A stretch of DNA of 56,808 nucleotides from positions 1 to 56,808 of IMG/VR virus record IMGVR_UViG_3300022752_000083. One strand, given 5' to 3'. Below are positions 32,018-39,040 of this stretch, piece after piece. Both the position numbers and the translations under genes were made by a program. Every line of letters starts with the position of its first letter. Positions within the stretch are counted from its first letter, which is position 1. Below the pieces are notes generated by a model that saw only the letters and a program-made list of their open reading frames with translations, ran no database searches and had not been told where the DNA came from. Source of the stretch: a virus.

Positions 32018-32321
32018 ATCATGGCGTGAACAAGCTCGGTGTAGAGGGGAAGACACCGAGCTATTCTTCCCACCCCGTGATAAAGACAAATACAAGTCAA
32101 TTGCAGACCAAGCAAAAGTTTACTGTTTTGGGGTAAATGGCAAGACACCGTGCCCAGTCCTAAACGAGTGTCTGTGGTATGCGATAGACTCCGATGAAGT
32201 GCACGGAATCTGGGGAGGAATGAGTCATAGAGAACGAAACGCCTTGGTTAGAAAATGGCGGAGACTTTACAAAAACAAAATGACTCTTGAAGAATACGTG
32301 CTAAATGAAAGGACCGTCTAA
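32007..32321 (+). CDS. WhiB-like regulator with widened cysteine spacing
   Basis: A 104-residue WhiB-family protein: [4Fe-4S] protein that partners sigma-A/region 4 in Actinobacteria. Cys12, Cys40, Cys49 and Cys55 are the four ligands. Typical WhiB proteins have CxxC between the second and third; here it is C-x8-C ('VYCFGVNGKTPCPVLNEC'). The 'GIWGGMSHRERNALVRKWRR' tail is the usual G(V/I)WGG turn plus basic DNA-contact segment. Presence of this family points to an actinobacterial host. Confidence 0.9.
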   Translation: MRDESWREQARCRGEDTELFFPPRDKDKYKSIADQAKVYCFGVNGKTPCPVLNECLWYAIDSDEVHGIWGGMSHRERNALVRKWRRLYKNKMTLEEYVLNERTV

Positions 32322-33190
32322 TGTCTATTAAAGACCCTGCACTAAAAGCTTATTTAAATGCAAAGAAACCTTCTAGTCGTCTAATTGGAGATGTAGAACG
32401 CTACTTACTTTTGCGTCCACCCGGAGACCGTTCCACTACAGTTCTTCATCCATCAGAGATTATTAAAAAAGATTGGTGTTTGAGGGAATCTTGGTTTTTA
32501 TTAAGTGGGTATGAAAAGTTTGCCGAAACTCCCAGTCTTAAACTTCAGTCTATCTTTGATGAAGGTCATGCCATCCATACTAAGTGGCAACGTTGGTTCC
32601 AAGACATGGGTGTTCTTCACGGTCAGTTCCGGTGTCAAGTCTGTAACGAAACTACGTGGGGTACTTCCCCCGAGGTGTGCAGTAAATGTACATCTTATGG
32701 TCATAACAACCTCCATTACGAAGAGGTTACGTTGCGAGACGACGATTTGCGCATCAAGGGTCACACCGATGGTTGGATTAAAGGTATTGGTAATGATTGT
32801 CTGATTGAAATTAAGTCAATTGGACCCGGAACACTGCGTTTTGAAGCTCCTACTCAAATGTACGAGGCATACGGAGACTTCATGAAAGCGTGGACAAAGG
32901 TTACTCAACCTTTCCAGTCCCATGTTCTACAAGGTCAAATGTATCTTGAGTTAATGAAGCGCATGGGGAATCCAATTGATGAGATTGTTTTTATTTACGA
33001 ACTTAAAGCAGACCAGTCCTACAAAGAGTTTTCGGTCAAGGCTGACTACCGATTTGTTGAAAAGATTTTTGACAATGCACGGACTGTCGTAGACGCTGTT
33101 GAGGCGGGAACTCCCCTAGCTTGTAATGTAAATGAAAGTGGGTCATGCAAAAAGTGTGCCCCCTATAAGGAGAAACAGGATGCAAATTAA
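32321..33190 (+). CDS. Cas4/RecB-like exonuclease (PD-(D/E)XK)
   Basis: A 289-residue nuclease, TAATG-coupled to WhiB. 'IFDEGHAIHTKWQRWF' (H83) and 'IKGHTDGWIKGIGNDCLIEIKSIGPG' (D150, E163, K165) are motifs of the Cas4/RecB family, followed by 'FQSHVLQGQMYLEL' (the QxxxY helix). Cys105, Cys108, Cys120 and Cys123 form a zinc ribbon inserted before the core, and 'CKKCAPYKEK' lies near the C-terminus with an early Cys53 in 'DWCLRESWF'; these could be Fe-S ligands as in Cas4. It probably processes DNA ends for RecA. Confidence 0.85.
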   Translation: MSIKDPALKAYLNAKKPSSRLIGDVERYLLLRPPGDRSTTVLHPSEIIKKDWCLRESWFLLSGYEKFAETPSLKLQSIFDEGHAIHTKWQRWFQDMGVLHGQFRCQVCNETTWGTSPEVCSKCTSYGHNNLHYEEVTLRDDDLRIKGHTDGWIKGIGNDCLIEIKSIGPGTLRFEAPTQMYEAYGDFMKAWTKVTQPFQSHVLQGQMYLELMKRMGNPIDEIVFIYELKADQSYKEFSVKADYRFVEKIFDNARTVVDAVEAGTPLACNVNESGSCKKCAPYKEKQDAN

Positions 33191-33647
33191 TATGGACGCT
33201 ATTCAAAAGTTTAATCAGTTGGGGTTCAAGTTTGAAGAACCCAAACTTGGTCAAGTAACAATGCCCGCCGACATCACTGAGTTAACCAGCGACCAACTAG
33301 CCGCTAAATTTACGGCGCTAACAGCATGGGCAGATTACATTGCCTCCAAACTAACCTTGGCAATTCTGGAGGAACGTCAGGCACAGAAGTTGCTGGATTT
33401 TGAGGAAAGCAAGCTTCTCGTCACTCGCATGGGAGCCTCGGTTCGAGGAGAACGAGTTACCACTGTTAAAGCACAAATCAGCATTGATGAAAATATTCAA
33501 GCTCTTTCTCAGGATTACGAGAATAAGTACGCATACCGCAAGATGTTAGAGATGCTATTCACCAATCATGAGCGTGATATCTCACTTATTTCACGAGAAA
33601 TTACTCGTCGTTCTAATGAAAATAGGTTCACTAGGAAAGAATTCTGA
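33180..33647 (+). CDS. Helical protein, possible recombination mediator
   Basis: About 155 residues from ATG 33180, preceded by AAGGAG with 7-nt spacing. A long helical region with 'LTAWADYIASKLTLAILEERQAQKLLDFEESKL', and later 'ALSQDYENKYAYRKMLEMLFTNHERDISLISREITRR', looks like UvsY-type mediator proteins that load RecA-like recombinases (last segment 'lsreltRR'). Similarity is by eye and not secure. It sits between the Cas4-like nuclease and DUF3310. Confidence 0.55.
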   Translation: MQINMDAIQKFNQLGFKFEEPKLGQVTMPADITELTSDQLAAKFTALTAWADYIASKLTLAILEERQAQKLLDFEESKLLVTRMGASVRGERVTTVKAQISIDENIQALSQDYENKYAYRKMLEMLFTNHERDISLISREITRRSNENRFTRKEF

Positions 33648-33856
33648 TGAAAGAATCCGTAAATCCAAAACATTATTTTCACCCCAGTGGTATTGAGGCA
33701 ATTCAAATAACAAAGTTTGAAACGTTTCTTCGTGGAAACATTTTGAAGTACATTCTTCGCGCCCCGTATAAGGGCGAAGAACTTCAGGACCTATTAAAAG
33801 CACAGCAATACTTGGAATGGGAAATAGAGCGCGTTAAAGGAAAAACAAATGAGTAA
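33647..33856 (+). CDS. DUF3310-family protein
   Basis: A 69-residue protein. 'VNPKHYFHPSGIEAIQITKF...FLRGNILKYILRAPYKGEELQDLLKAQQYLEWEIE' is the DUF3310 pattern ('hp.HY...g.E.i.......f..Gn..KYi.R...K....dl.KA..yl.'). This family, abundant in phages, is sometimes called a nucleotide kinase, although the basis is thin. The start overlaps the previous stop (TGATG). Confidence 0.85.
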   Translation: MKESVNPKHYFHPSGIEAIQITKFETFLRGNILKYILRAPYKGEELQDLLKAQQYLEWEIERVKGKTNE

Positions 33857-34115
33857 AGAATTATCACGTCGCCGTGAAGTGCGTAGTGAACATAATGACG
33901 CTAGATGGTGGTACCACTGCGACGTCCATGATTGGTCGTATGAAGAATCCACCCCAGAGGACGTGTGTCCCGTATGTTTGGGGGAATCAAGTGAGCGCAA
34001 ACGCATCGTTGCTCTACTGGAAACACTTAAGTGTAAGTGCGACGATGACTGTGACATGATAGAAAGTCCTTTTCACATCCTCATCCCATTTCTGAAGGGC
34101 GAAGTTGATGCGTGA
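33849..34115 (+). CDS. Small zinc-binding protein of the 'ERxRI...KGE' family
   Basis: An 88-residue protein with two parts. The N-terminal part ('WYHCDVHDWSYEE...DVCPVC') looks like a zinc ribbon. The C-terminal part ('SSERKRIVALLETLKCKCDDDCDMIES...LIPFLKGEVDA') shares with nearby genes the pattern E-R-x-R-I, a leucine-rich helix, C...DC, and a final hydrophobic helix ending KGE. Related copies are at 34108, 34907, 35181 and in part at 50697. No function known. Confidence 0.6.
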   Translation: MSKELSRRREVRSEHNDARWWYHCDVHDWSYEESTPEDVCPVCLGESSERKRIVALLETLKCKCDDDCDMIESPFHILIPFLKGEVDA

Positions 34116-34350
34116 CTCATTTACTCCTGAAGAAGTAGACCGAATTGAAGACAAAGCCTATGAAGTAGGCGTCGGCATTGGGGCAAGCCAAGAGCGTGAG
34201 CGCATCAAAGTAAATATTGAAAAACGTATCGAAGAATTGTCTTCATGCAATAAAGACGACGACTGTGCAAAGATTGCAGACTACATAGAGTCTTATCTAC
34301 CAGAGTGGCTTGAGTCAGTTGTTGCAGATATCAAGGGAGAGAACGAATGA
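34108..34350 (+). CDS. Small protein of the 'ERxRI...KGE' family
   Basis: An 80-residue protein from ATG 34108, overlapping the previous gene by 8 bp. It has 'GIGASQERERIKVNIEKRIEEL', then 'CNKDDDC', and ends 'VVADIKGENE', the family pattern described for the previous gene. It is probably a diverged tandem duplicate. Function unknown. Confidence 0.6.
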   Translation: MRDSFTPEEVDRIEDKAYEVGVGIGASQERERIKVNIEKRIEELSSCNKDDDCAKIADYIESYLPEWLESVVADIKGENE

Positions 34351-34910
34351 GCCAAAAATATGATGTGGTTTTATGTGACCCGCCTTGGTCATACTATGGG
34401 CAACAAGACAAGTGGGGTGCTGCCGCAAAGTTTTACCCAACAATGAGCGACGATGATTTGCGCAACTTTCCTATCAAAGACTTTTTGAATGACACAGGCG
34501 TTGTTTTTATGTGGGCAACATCCCCCCGCTTAGACTTTGCTATTGAACTACTAACACATTGGGGGCTACACTACAGGGGGGTTGCTTTTGTATGGGTAAA
34601 AACCAAGCAAACCGGGGAACCCATTGGAGCGCAGGGCGTAAGACCGTCGTTTATCAAGCCAACTACTGAGTATGTTATTATTGGTGCTACTTCCGACAAA
34701 GGTCGCGTATTGAAATTGAACGACGAATCAATCCGGCAAGTAATAATGTCTCCCAAGCAAGAACATTCACGCAAGCCGGATGATGTTCACATTGCTATTT
34801 CAAAGATGTATCCCAACGCATCTAAGATAGAGTTGTTCGCTAGGCGACCTTTCGAGGGGTGGGACGTCTGGGGGAATGAAGTGCCGATTATCAAGGGGGA
34901 GACTGAATGA
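34347..34910 (+). CDS. MT-A70-type adenine N6-methyltransferase
   Basis: A 187-residue methylase: 'YDVVLCDPPWSY' (DPPW 11-14) is the catalytic motif of MT-A70/Ime4-like enzymes, followed by 'PIKDFLNDTGVVFMWATSPRLDFAIELLTHWGLHYRGVAFVWVK' and 'PTTEYVIIGATSDKGRV...EHSRKPDDVHIAISKMYP...KIELFARRPFEGWDVWGNEV', the usual family core. It probably methylates adenine in phage DNA, which could avoid restriction. It overlaps both neighbours by 4 bp. Confidence 0.9.
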   Translation: MSQKYDVVLCDPPWSYYGQQDKWGAAAKFYPTMSDDDLRNFPIKDFLNDTGVVFMWATSPRLDFAIELLTHWGLHYRGVAFVWVKTKQTGEPIGAQGVRPSFIKPTTEYVIIGATSDKGRVLKLNDESIRQVIMSPKQEHSRKPDDVHIAISKMYPNASKIELFARRPFEGWDVWGNEVPIIKGETE

Positions 34911-35119
34911 GTAACCCGTGGGAGGCAACCGAATTATTCGATAAGATGCTTGGTGAATATACTGATAATGGGTATCGAATGGGGACGCTTGATGAGCGTG
35001 AGCGTATTATTGCAATTCTAGAACGTGACGCTGACGAATGGTACAGGCTTGGCAATAGGCACACAGGCAACGCAATCAAGCTCGCTATCTGGCTCATCAA
35101 GGGAGAGGATGAATCATGA
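34907..35119 (+). CDS. Small protein of the 'ERxRI...KGE' family
   Basis: A 70-residue protein with 'YRMGTLDERERIIAILERDADEW' and ending 'AIWLIKGEDES'. It belongs with the neighbouring small proteins but has lost the Cys pair. Function unknown. It overlaps the methylase by ATGA. Confidence 0.55.
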   Translation: MSNPWEATELFDKMLGEYTDNGYRMGTLDERERIIAILERDADEWYRLGNRHTGNAIKLAIWLIKGEDES

Positions 35120-35184
35120 CTGCCGTATTAATAGTGGCAATTATCGTCGCTGTTATCATAATTTCTATGGGACAGAACAAGTGA
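35116..35184 (+). CDS. Tiny single-span membrane peptide
   Basis: This frame encodes 22 residues: ATG 35116 to TGA 35182-35184. It is almost all hydrophobic (a Val/Ile run of ~15) with 'SMGQNK' at the end. It overlaps both the previous stop and the next GTG start (GTGA), so it fits perfectly in the operon. Function unknown; possibly a membrane-targeted inhibitor. Confidence 0.45.
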   Translation: MTAVLIVAIIVAVIIISMGQNK

Positions 35185-35360
35185 GTGAAAACGACAACAC
35201 TCGCGCATACCGCCAAGGTACGCAGCATGAGCTTGACCGCATCATAAAGTTGCTCAACCATCTTCGTTGCGAGAAACCTCACGATTGCCGAAAGTGGCAT
35301 GACCACTACGCCTACAGCCCCGACGAATTGATTGAGATTCTAAAAGGTGAAGTGGACTAA
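35181..35360 (+). CDS. Small protein of the 'ERxRI...KGE' family (GTG start)
   Basis: A 59-residue protein from GTG 35181 (GTGA overlap). 'YRQGTQHELDRIIKLLNHLRC' followed by 'PHDCRKWHDHYAYSPDELIEILKGEVD' is the fullest version of the local family: gly/Glu-rich entry, RI..LL helix, C...DC and L I..LKGE ending. No function known. Confidence 0.6.
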   Translation: MSENDNTRAYRQGTQHELDRIIKLLNHLRCEKPHDCRKWHDHYAYSPDELIEILKGEVD

Positions 35361-35457
35361 GCCGGACCACGAGTTCGAGGCGTGGGCATGGTGGGCAATT
35401 GTTATCATTACAATCCTAGGCTCACCAGTAGCCGTATTTTTTCTAGTAAGAAATTAG
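35347..35457 (+). CDS. Tiny membrane protein
   Basis: This frame encodes 36 residues from GTG 35347 (weak AAAGG upstream) to TAG 35455-35457. Charged N-terminus ('VKWTKPDHEFEAW') then one hydrophobic span (about residues 15-34). It overlaps the previous gene by 14 bp and ends 7 bp before the RuvC-like gene. Uncertain because of its size and weak start. Confidence 0.35.
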   Translation: MKWTKPDHEFEAWAWWAIVIITILGSPVAVFFLVRN

Positions 35458-35464
35458 GTACACA

Positions 35465-36052
35465 ATGGTAGGGAAAGAGAAACACTTCGGCACTGGTCTC
35501 CAGAAAGCCAAAGATATCGCCATTGGTATCGACCAATCCCTTACCGGGTTTGCATTCTCAGCGGTGTCCGTAAACGACCCCAACCTCCACGAAACGTGGG
35601 TATATAAATCGCCATATAACGGGGTACAGCGTTTGTACGATATTTCCCGATGGATGCGTGGGAAGTTTTTAATGTTGTCAGCTCACCGCATCGTAGACAT
35701 CGCTATGGAAGGCACCGTCAATGCGTCATTTTCCGCCAGTGTTCTTGGCGAACTAGCCGCGACCGTAAAACTGACTTTGTGGGTCATGTTTTCAGAAAAT
35801 GAAAAGCTGTTGGCAACCCCACTTCAGATTCCGCCCATGACTCTCAAGAAGTACGCAACAGGAAAAGGCACATCCAAAAAGCAAGAGATGCTGATGCAGA
35901 TTTACAAGCGTTGGCAAATTGAGTTCAACGACGACAACGCAGCGGATGCGTATGCCCTTGCACGTCTCGCAGGTAAGGTCTCAATCGACGCCACAGAACG
36001 CGCGATTGTTGACCAAATACTAGATTCTAAATATAGAGACGCCATTCAATAA
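35465..36052 (+). CDS. RuvC-like Holliday junction resolvase
   Basis: A 195-residue RNase H-fold resolvase. 'IGIDQSLTGFAFS' (D23) is the first motif, 'RIVDIAMEGTV' (E82) the second, 'PLQIPPMTLKKYATGKGTSKKQEMLMQIYKRW' the DNA-binding helix region (G.g...K.......) and 'NDDNAADAYALARLA' (D156/D157 and D161) the last. It would resolve recombination or replication branches before packaging. Catalytic acids are all present. Confidence 0.85.
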   Translation: MVGKEKHFGTGLQKAKDIAIGIDQSLTGFAFSAVSVNDPNLHETWVYKSPYNGVQRLYDISRWMRGKFLMLSAHRIVDIAMEGTVNASFSASVLGELAATVKLTLWVMFSENEKLLATPLQIPPMTLKKYATGKGTSKKQEMLMQIYKRWQIEFNDDNAADAYALARLAGKVSIDATERAIVDQILDSKYRDAIQ

Positions 36053-36107
36053 CTGCTGTACGCTGTATCACGAGGTGGGCACCCCTCACATTTAAGGACT
36101 ACCACTC

Positions 36108-36401
36108 GTGTCAGAAGACGTTGCTGTTTTTTCATCTAAAGAACCGTTTCTCAAAGTAAGCGCTGGTTCAAACCCGCAGTCTGTTGCCTCCGCAATTGCC
36201 TACGCGATTTATGAGAACCATACAGTTAAATTGCGTGCTGTTGGCGCTGGGGCAGTAAACCAAGCGTGTAAAGCCATGGCGATTGCTCGTGGGTACGCAG
36301 CCCCAAGAGGACATGACCTGAATTTTAAGGTTGGTTTTGCCACAATTGAGTCACGTGATGGTCAAATTTCTGCACTTGTTTTTACTGTGACCTCAAGTTA
36401 A
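36108..36401 (+). CDS. SpoVS-like protein (Alba superfamily)
   Basis: A 97-residue protein from GTG 36108 with AAGGA upstream. 'LKVSAGSNPQSVASAIAYAIYENHTVKLRAVGAGAVNQACKAMAIARGYAAPRGHDL' is very close to bacterial SpoVS ('lkVsa.s.p.sVAgAla......g...l.aiGAgAvnQAvKAiAiArgy.ap.G.dL'). SpoVS belongs to the Alba nucleic-acid-binding superfamily and influences spore/septum development in Bacillus. In a phage it may bind DNA or RNA, or act on host development. A 55-bp leader precedes it. Confidence 0.88.
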   Translation: MSEDVAVFSSKEPFLKVSAGSNPQSVASAIAYAIYENHTVKLRAVGAGAVNQACKAMAIARGYAAPRGHDLNFKVGFATIESRDGQISALVFTVTSS

Positions 36402-36409
36402 TTTAAGCG

Positions 36410-36429
36410 TACTCTTATTAGTAAGAGTA
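36410..36429 (+). promoter_or_regulatory. Hairpin upstream of the 36443 gene
   Basis: TACTCTTA (36410-36417) pairs with TAAGAGTA (36422-36429) around TTAG. AAGGAG follows immediately as the ribosome-binding site of the next gene. There is no T-tract, so this is more likely a translational or transcriptional control element than a terminator. Confidence 0.4.
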
Positions 36430-36442
36430 TAAGGAGTCTCTC

Positions 36443-36862
36443 ATGGCAAACTGGGCAAGTATCGGTCACGGCATGCGCCGTCGAATGGGCGTTCCTTCCA
36501 ATCACCACGAGTCGGCAGGAAGTCCCATGAACCGCACCCACAAGACCTCGGACGAAGCTATGCAGGACCACGCTGCTGCCAACAGCGCACGTGTTCCAAT
36601 TGGCATGGCAGCTCCCGTTATGCCCACGGCTGGTACTATGATGCCTCGCCACAACACTCAGGCAGGTGACCCCACCAACCCCGGCTCGAAGCAGAACCGC
36701 CAAAACATCGAGCGTATTGGTGCAACCTACCGTGTGACGGCAAACATGGGTGTCCCACTTGACCCCGCAGCAGGACAAACGATGGCAAATGCTCGTATCG
36801 TTCCGTCTATTCAGGGTCGTGTTGCTCCCAACTTTAACGCGAGCATCAGCGAACTGTACTAG
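36443..36862 (+). CDS. Unrecognised basic, low-complexity protein
   Basis: A 139-residue protein with a good RBS (AAGGAG). Rich in Ala, Met, Asn, Pro and Arg with little predicted secondary structure ('GMAAPVMPTAGTMMPRH'). It and the next two genes look like disordered virion-associated proteins, but no motif confirms that. Codon use and spacing fit a real gene. Confidence 0.6.
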   Translation: MANWASIGHGMRRRMGVPSNHHESAGSPMNRTHKTSDEAMQDHAAANSARVPIGMAAPVMPTAGTMMPRHNTQAGDPTNPGSKQNRQNIERIGATYRVTANMGVPLDPAAGQTMANARIVPSIQGRVAPNFNASISELY

Positions 36863-36875
36863 GGCGCGATAACCA

Positions 36876-37160
36876 ATGGCTGGTTATGGCGTAGAGGATA
36901 TTCACTCCGCTCTTAAGTCTGTTTCGTCAATTCAAATACCGCCCGCTGACCCCGGAGCGGGGTTTGCTTTGCAACGCGCCGGTCAGCCCGGTGGCGCAAT
37001 GCACGTTGCTCCGCTGGGTGCCGCAAATTACGGTGCAAACCGTTTTACAGCATGGGATACCTCACAGTTTGGCGCAAACCGTGGCGCAGCAAACGTTAGC
37101 GGTTCATTTGTGAACTTTAGCGCAGGTAAGACTCCTTTCCCAAATAATGGAGACACTTAA
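36876..37160 (+). CDS. Unrecognised Gly/Ala-rich protein
   Basis: A 94-residue protein. Low complexity: 'GFALQRAGQPGGAMHVAPLGAANYGANRF' and repeated 'GANR' units. Probably disordered. The stop shares a base with the next ATG (TAATG). Confidence 0.55.
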   Translation: MAGYGVEDIHSALKSVSSIQIPPADPGAGFALQRAGQPGGAMHVAPLGAANYGANRFTAWDTSQFGANRGAANVSGSFVNFSAGKTPFPNNGDT

Positions 37161-37693
37161 TGGCTGGTGGCGTTAACAACATGTCACCCAGCCAAAACTG
37201 GCAGTCACTGGGTGGCGGTGGATTTAGTGGGTACAACAACCAAGGCGGTTCCGGTACGCCGGTTGCTCGTAGTGACCTTGACGGCATTCGCATTGGTACT
37301 GGGCGTGTACCATCGGCGGAGTATCCTGACGGCTATCTTGGGACTATACGTTCACGCCGTGATGACCGTCTTCTGGATTCCATTAAGAATCGCGTCGGTC
37401 AAAAGGCGTACCAGCGAGGCGTCCACAAGGGCGAGCGAATTGAGCCTTCATCCTACTTCTGGGCACCAGAGTTTGGCGCACAAGACGGTTTGAAACGTCA
37501 AATGAAAGCTGTCCCCGTTATGAACAACGGTGTTGTGACGTACCAGATTCCTCGATTTACGCAAGACATCCGCCTCACCCCAGCTCCACACCTTGTCAAT
37601 GACGGCAAAGCAAACATGCGTTCCGATTCTCCCGGAACCATCAACGTTCGTCGTGCCGATATGTTGAACTACCTCAAGCCTGTTTGGAGTTAA
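37160..37693 (+). CDS. Unrecognised protein
   Basis: A 177-residue protein. The N-terminus is Gly/Asn/Ser-rich and disordered, and residues ~60-177 are more structured ('RSRRDDRLLDSIKNRVGQKAYQRGVHKGERIEPSSYFWAPEF'). No family recognised. Possibly virion-associated together with its two upstream neighbours. Confidence 0.6.
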   Translation: MAGGVNNMSPSQNWQSLGGGGFSGYNNQGGSGTPVARSDLDGIRIGTGRVPSAEYPDGYLGTIRSRRDDRLLDSIKNRVGQKAYQRGVHKGERIEPSSYFWAPEFGAQDGLKRQMKAVPVMNNGVVTYQIPRFTQDIRLTPAPHLVNDGKANMRSDSPGTINVRRADMLNYLKPVWS

Positions 37694-37694
37694 T

Positions 37695-38525
37695 GTGGCA
37701 ACCGAACAAACTGAAGATAACGAAGGACCAAAAACTCTGGCGGTACCATCAAGTGCCAACATTAAACTTCGTTCTAGAAAAAAGAACGGACCCCCCATTG
37801 CCGCCACCTCACGCACAGCGGATACTTGCGCTCCAGATTGTCCGTTCCTTGACAAAGGACCGCATAACGACCAAGACGGTGTACCTATTTGTTACGCTAA
37901 TGAACGCACTCGTCGTCCCGCTATTTTTGACGTTGCAGCACGTTTTGGGTTAAAAATTACGCGAGAAGCACTTGATAAAATTCGTGTAGGAACAGCATAC
38001 AAAGCACCTGTAAGACACCTTGTTTCCGGAGACATTGCCGGTCCTGATGATGATTACTTAAAAGAAGCAAACCACTTGCATGAGATTCGGCAAGATTTGG
38101 AAGGATGGGGATACACCCATCATTGGCGGCATATTTCTCCCACTGATGTAAAAGGATGGACGCTAAACGCTTCAACAGAAAGCCCCGCTCAAGCAAAAGA
38201 AGCTATTGGAAAAGGTTGGCAAGTAGTAATTGAGTCTCCAGAAGGAGAAGAACTTGCCGGACAACGAATTGCTGGGCGTAAAGTTGTTGCGTGTCCCAAC
38301 CAATCTACTCATGGTTTGGTTGGGTGCGCAGACTGCACACTTTGTCGAAAAGATACCCCCACTCGCCCCATTGTTGAGTTTACTATCCACGCCCGTTCAA
38401 AAGCCCGAAAAGAACAAGTCAATGATATTGTTCGAGGAATTCGTAACCAAGGACCTGTTGATTTAGGTATGCCTACTATCCGTAAAGCAGACGCGTTTAA
38501 AACAGGGTTTACGGACAGAGGTTAA
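37695..38525 (+). CDS. Cysteine-rich protein, gp88/DUF7227-like
   Basis: A 276-residue protein from GTG 37695; an ATG two bases earlier (37693) is in another frame. 'SRTADTCAPDCPFL...GVPICYANERTRRPAIFDVAARFG' and 'VACPNQSTHGLVGCADCTLCRK' have the clustered Cys of phage 'gp88-like' proteins (T C...CPf.....C.y.....). Such proteins are conserved in phages but their function is not established. 'PGHD'-like helices fill the middle ('LKEANHLHEIRQDLEGWGYTHHWRHI'). Confidence 0.6.
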   Translation: MATEQTEDNEGPKTLAVPSSANIKLRSRKKNGPPIAATSRTADTCAPDCPFLDKGPHNDQDGVPICYANERTRRPAIFDVAARFGLKITREALDKIRVGTAYKAPVRHLVSGDIAGPDDDYLKEANHLHEIRQDLEGWGYTHHWRHISPTDVKGWTLNASTESPAQAKEAIGKGWQVVIESPEGEELAGQRIAGRKVVACPNQSTHGLVGCADCTLCRKDTPTRPIVEFTIHARSKARKEQVNDIVRGIRNQGPVDLGMPTIRKADAFKTGFTDRG

Positions 38526-38527
38526 TT

Positions 38528-39040
38528 ATGCCAGAACAAGAAGATTTTAAAGAGCACAAGGAAGACGCTCAAACACGAGCAAAACAAACCTCTGAAAACC
38601 CGAGGTACAGAGGGGATGACGGCTACCTTACTCCTGAATGGTATGCGGAGAAAGCGTTCCCCGAATATCACGAGACGCTAAATTCTACCTTGGCTGCAAA
38701 CTACGCCAACATCAATGACGTTCAACACACCCCAATGCAAGAGTCAGAGTTTAATCAAGTTCATCAACTAATGAGTGTGGGTCAAAACCACGCCTCTAAA
38801 GCGATTTATCACAACTCTAAAGGTAACCACCAAGAAGCACACGCAGCCATGGTTGCCGCTGCCGCATCCTACGACACAGCAGCGAAAATTCTTTATGACG
38901 TGAACACTCGTAACCATGGTTTGGGGAAACTTCCGGGGAATGAACTTGGGTCACTTACTGGTCGGGGAAAAGGGTGGGGAGCAACTATTGCGAACGCTTA
39001 CCGACAAAATTTACAGCGCAGAGGTGTGCAGTTTAGATGA
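38528..39040 (+). CDS. Unrecognised helical protein
   Basis: A 170-residue protein. Acidic N-terminus ('PEQEDFKEHKEDAQTRAKQ') and a helical, Ala/His-rich middle ('ASKAIYHNSKGNHQEAHAAMVAAAASYDTAAKILYDVN') reminiscent of ferritin-like or TPR helices. No family recognised. Overlaps the next gene by ATGA. Confidence 0.55.
   Translation: MPEQEDFKEHKEDAQTRAKQTSENPRYRGDDGYLTPEWYAEKAFPEYHETLNSTLAANYANINDVQHTPMQESEFNQVHQLMSVGQNHASKAIYHNSKGNHQEAHAAMVAAAASYDTAAKILYDVNTRNHGLGKLPGNELGSLTGRGKGWGATIANAYRQNLQRRGVQFR

Noticed and set aside
36068-36085. Possible terminator hairpin GAGGTGGGCACCCCTC before the SpoVS-like gene
   Set aside because: Arms are mismatched with too small a loop, and no T-tract follows.
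36155-36180. GGTTCAAACCC resembling a tRNA T-arm
   Set aside because: It lies inside the SpoVS-like coding frame (codons for AGSNPQS), and no acceptor stem or anticodon arm could be found around it. No tRNA gene was seen in the window.
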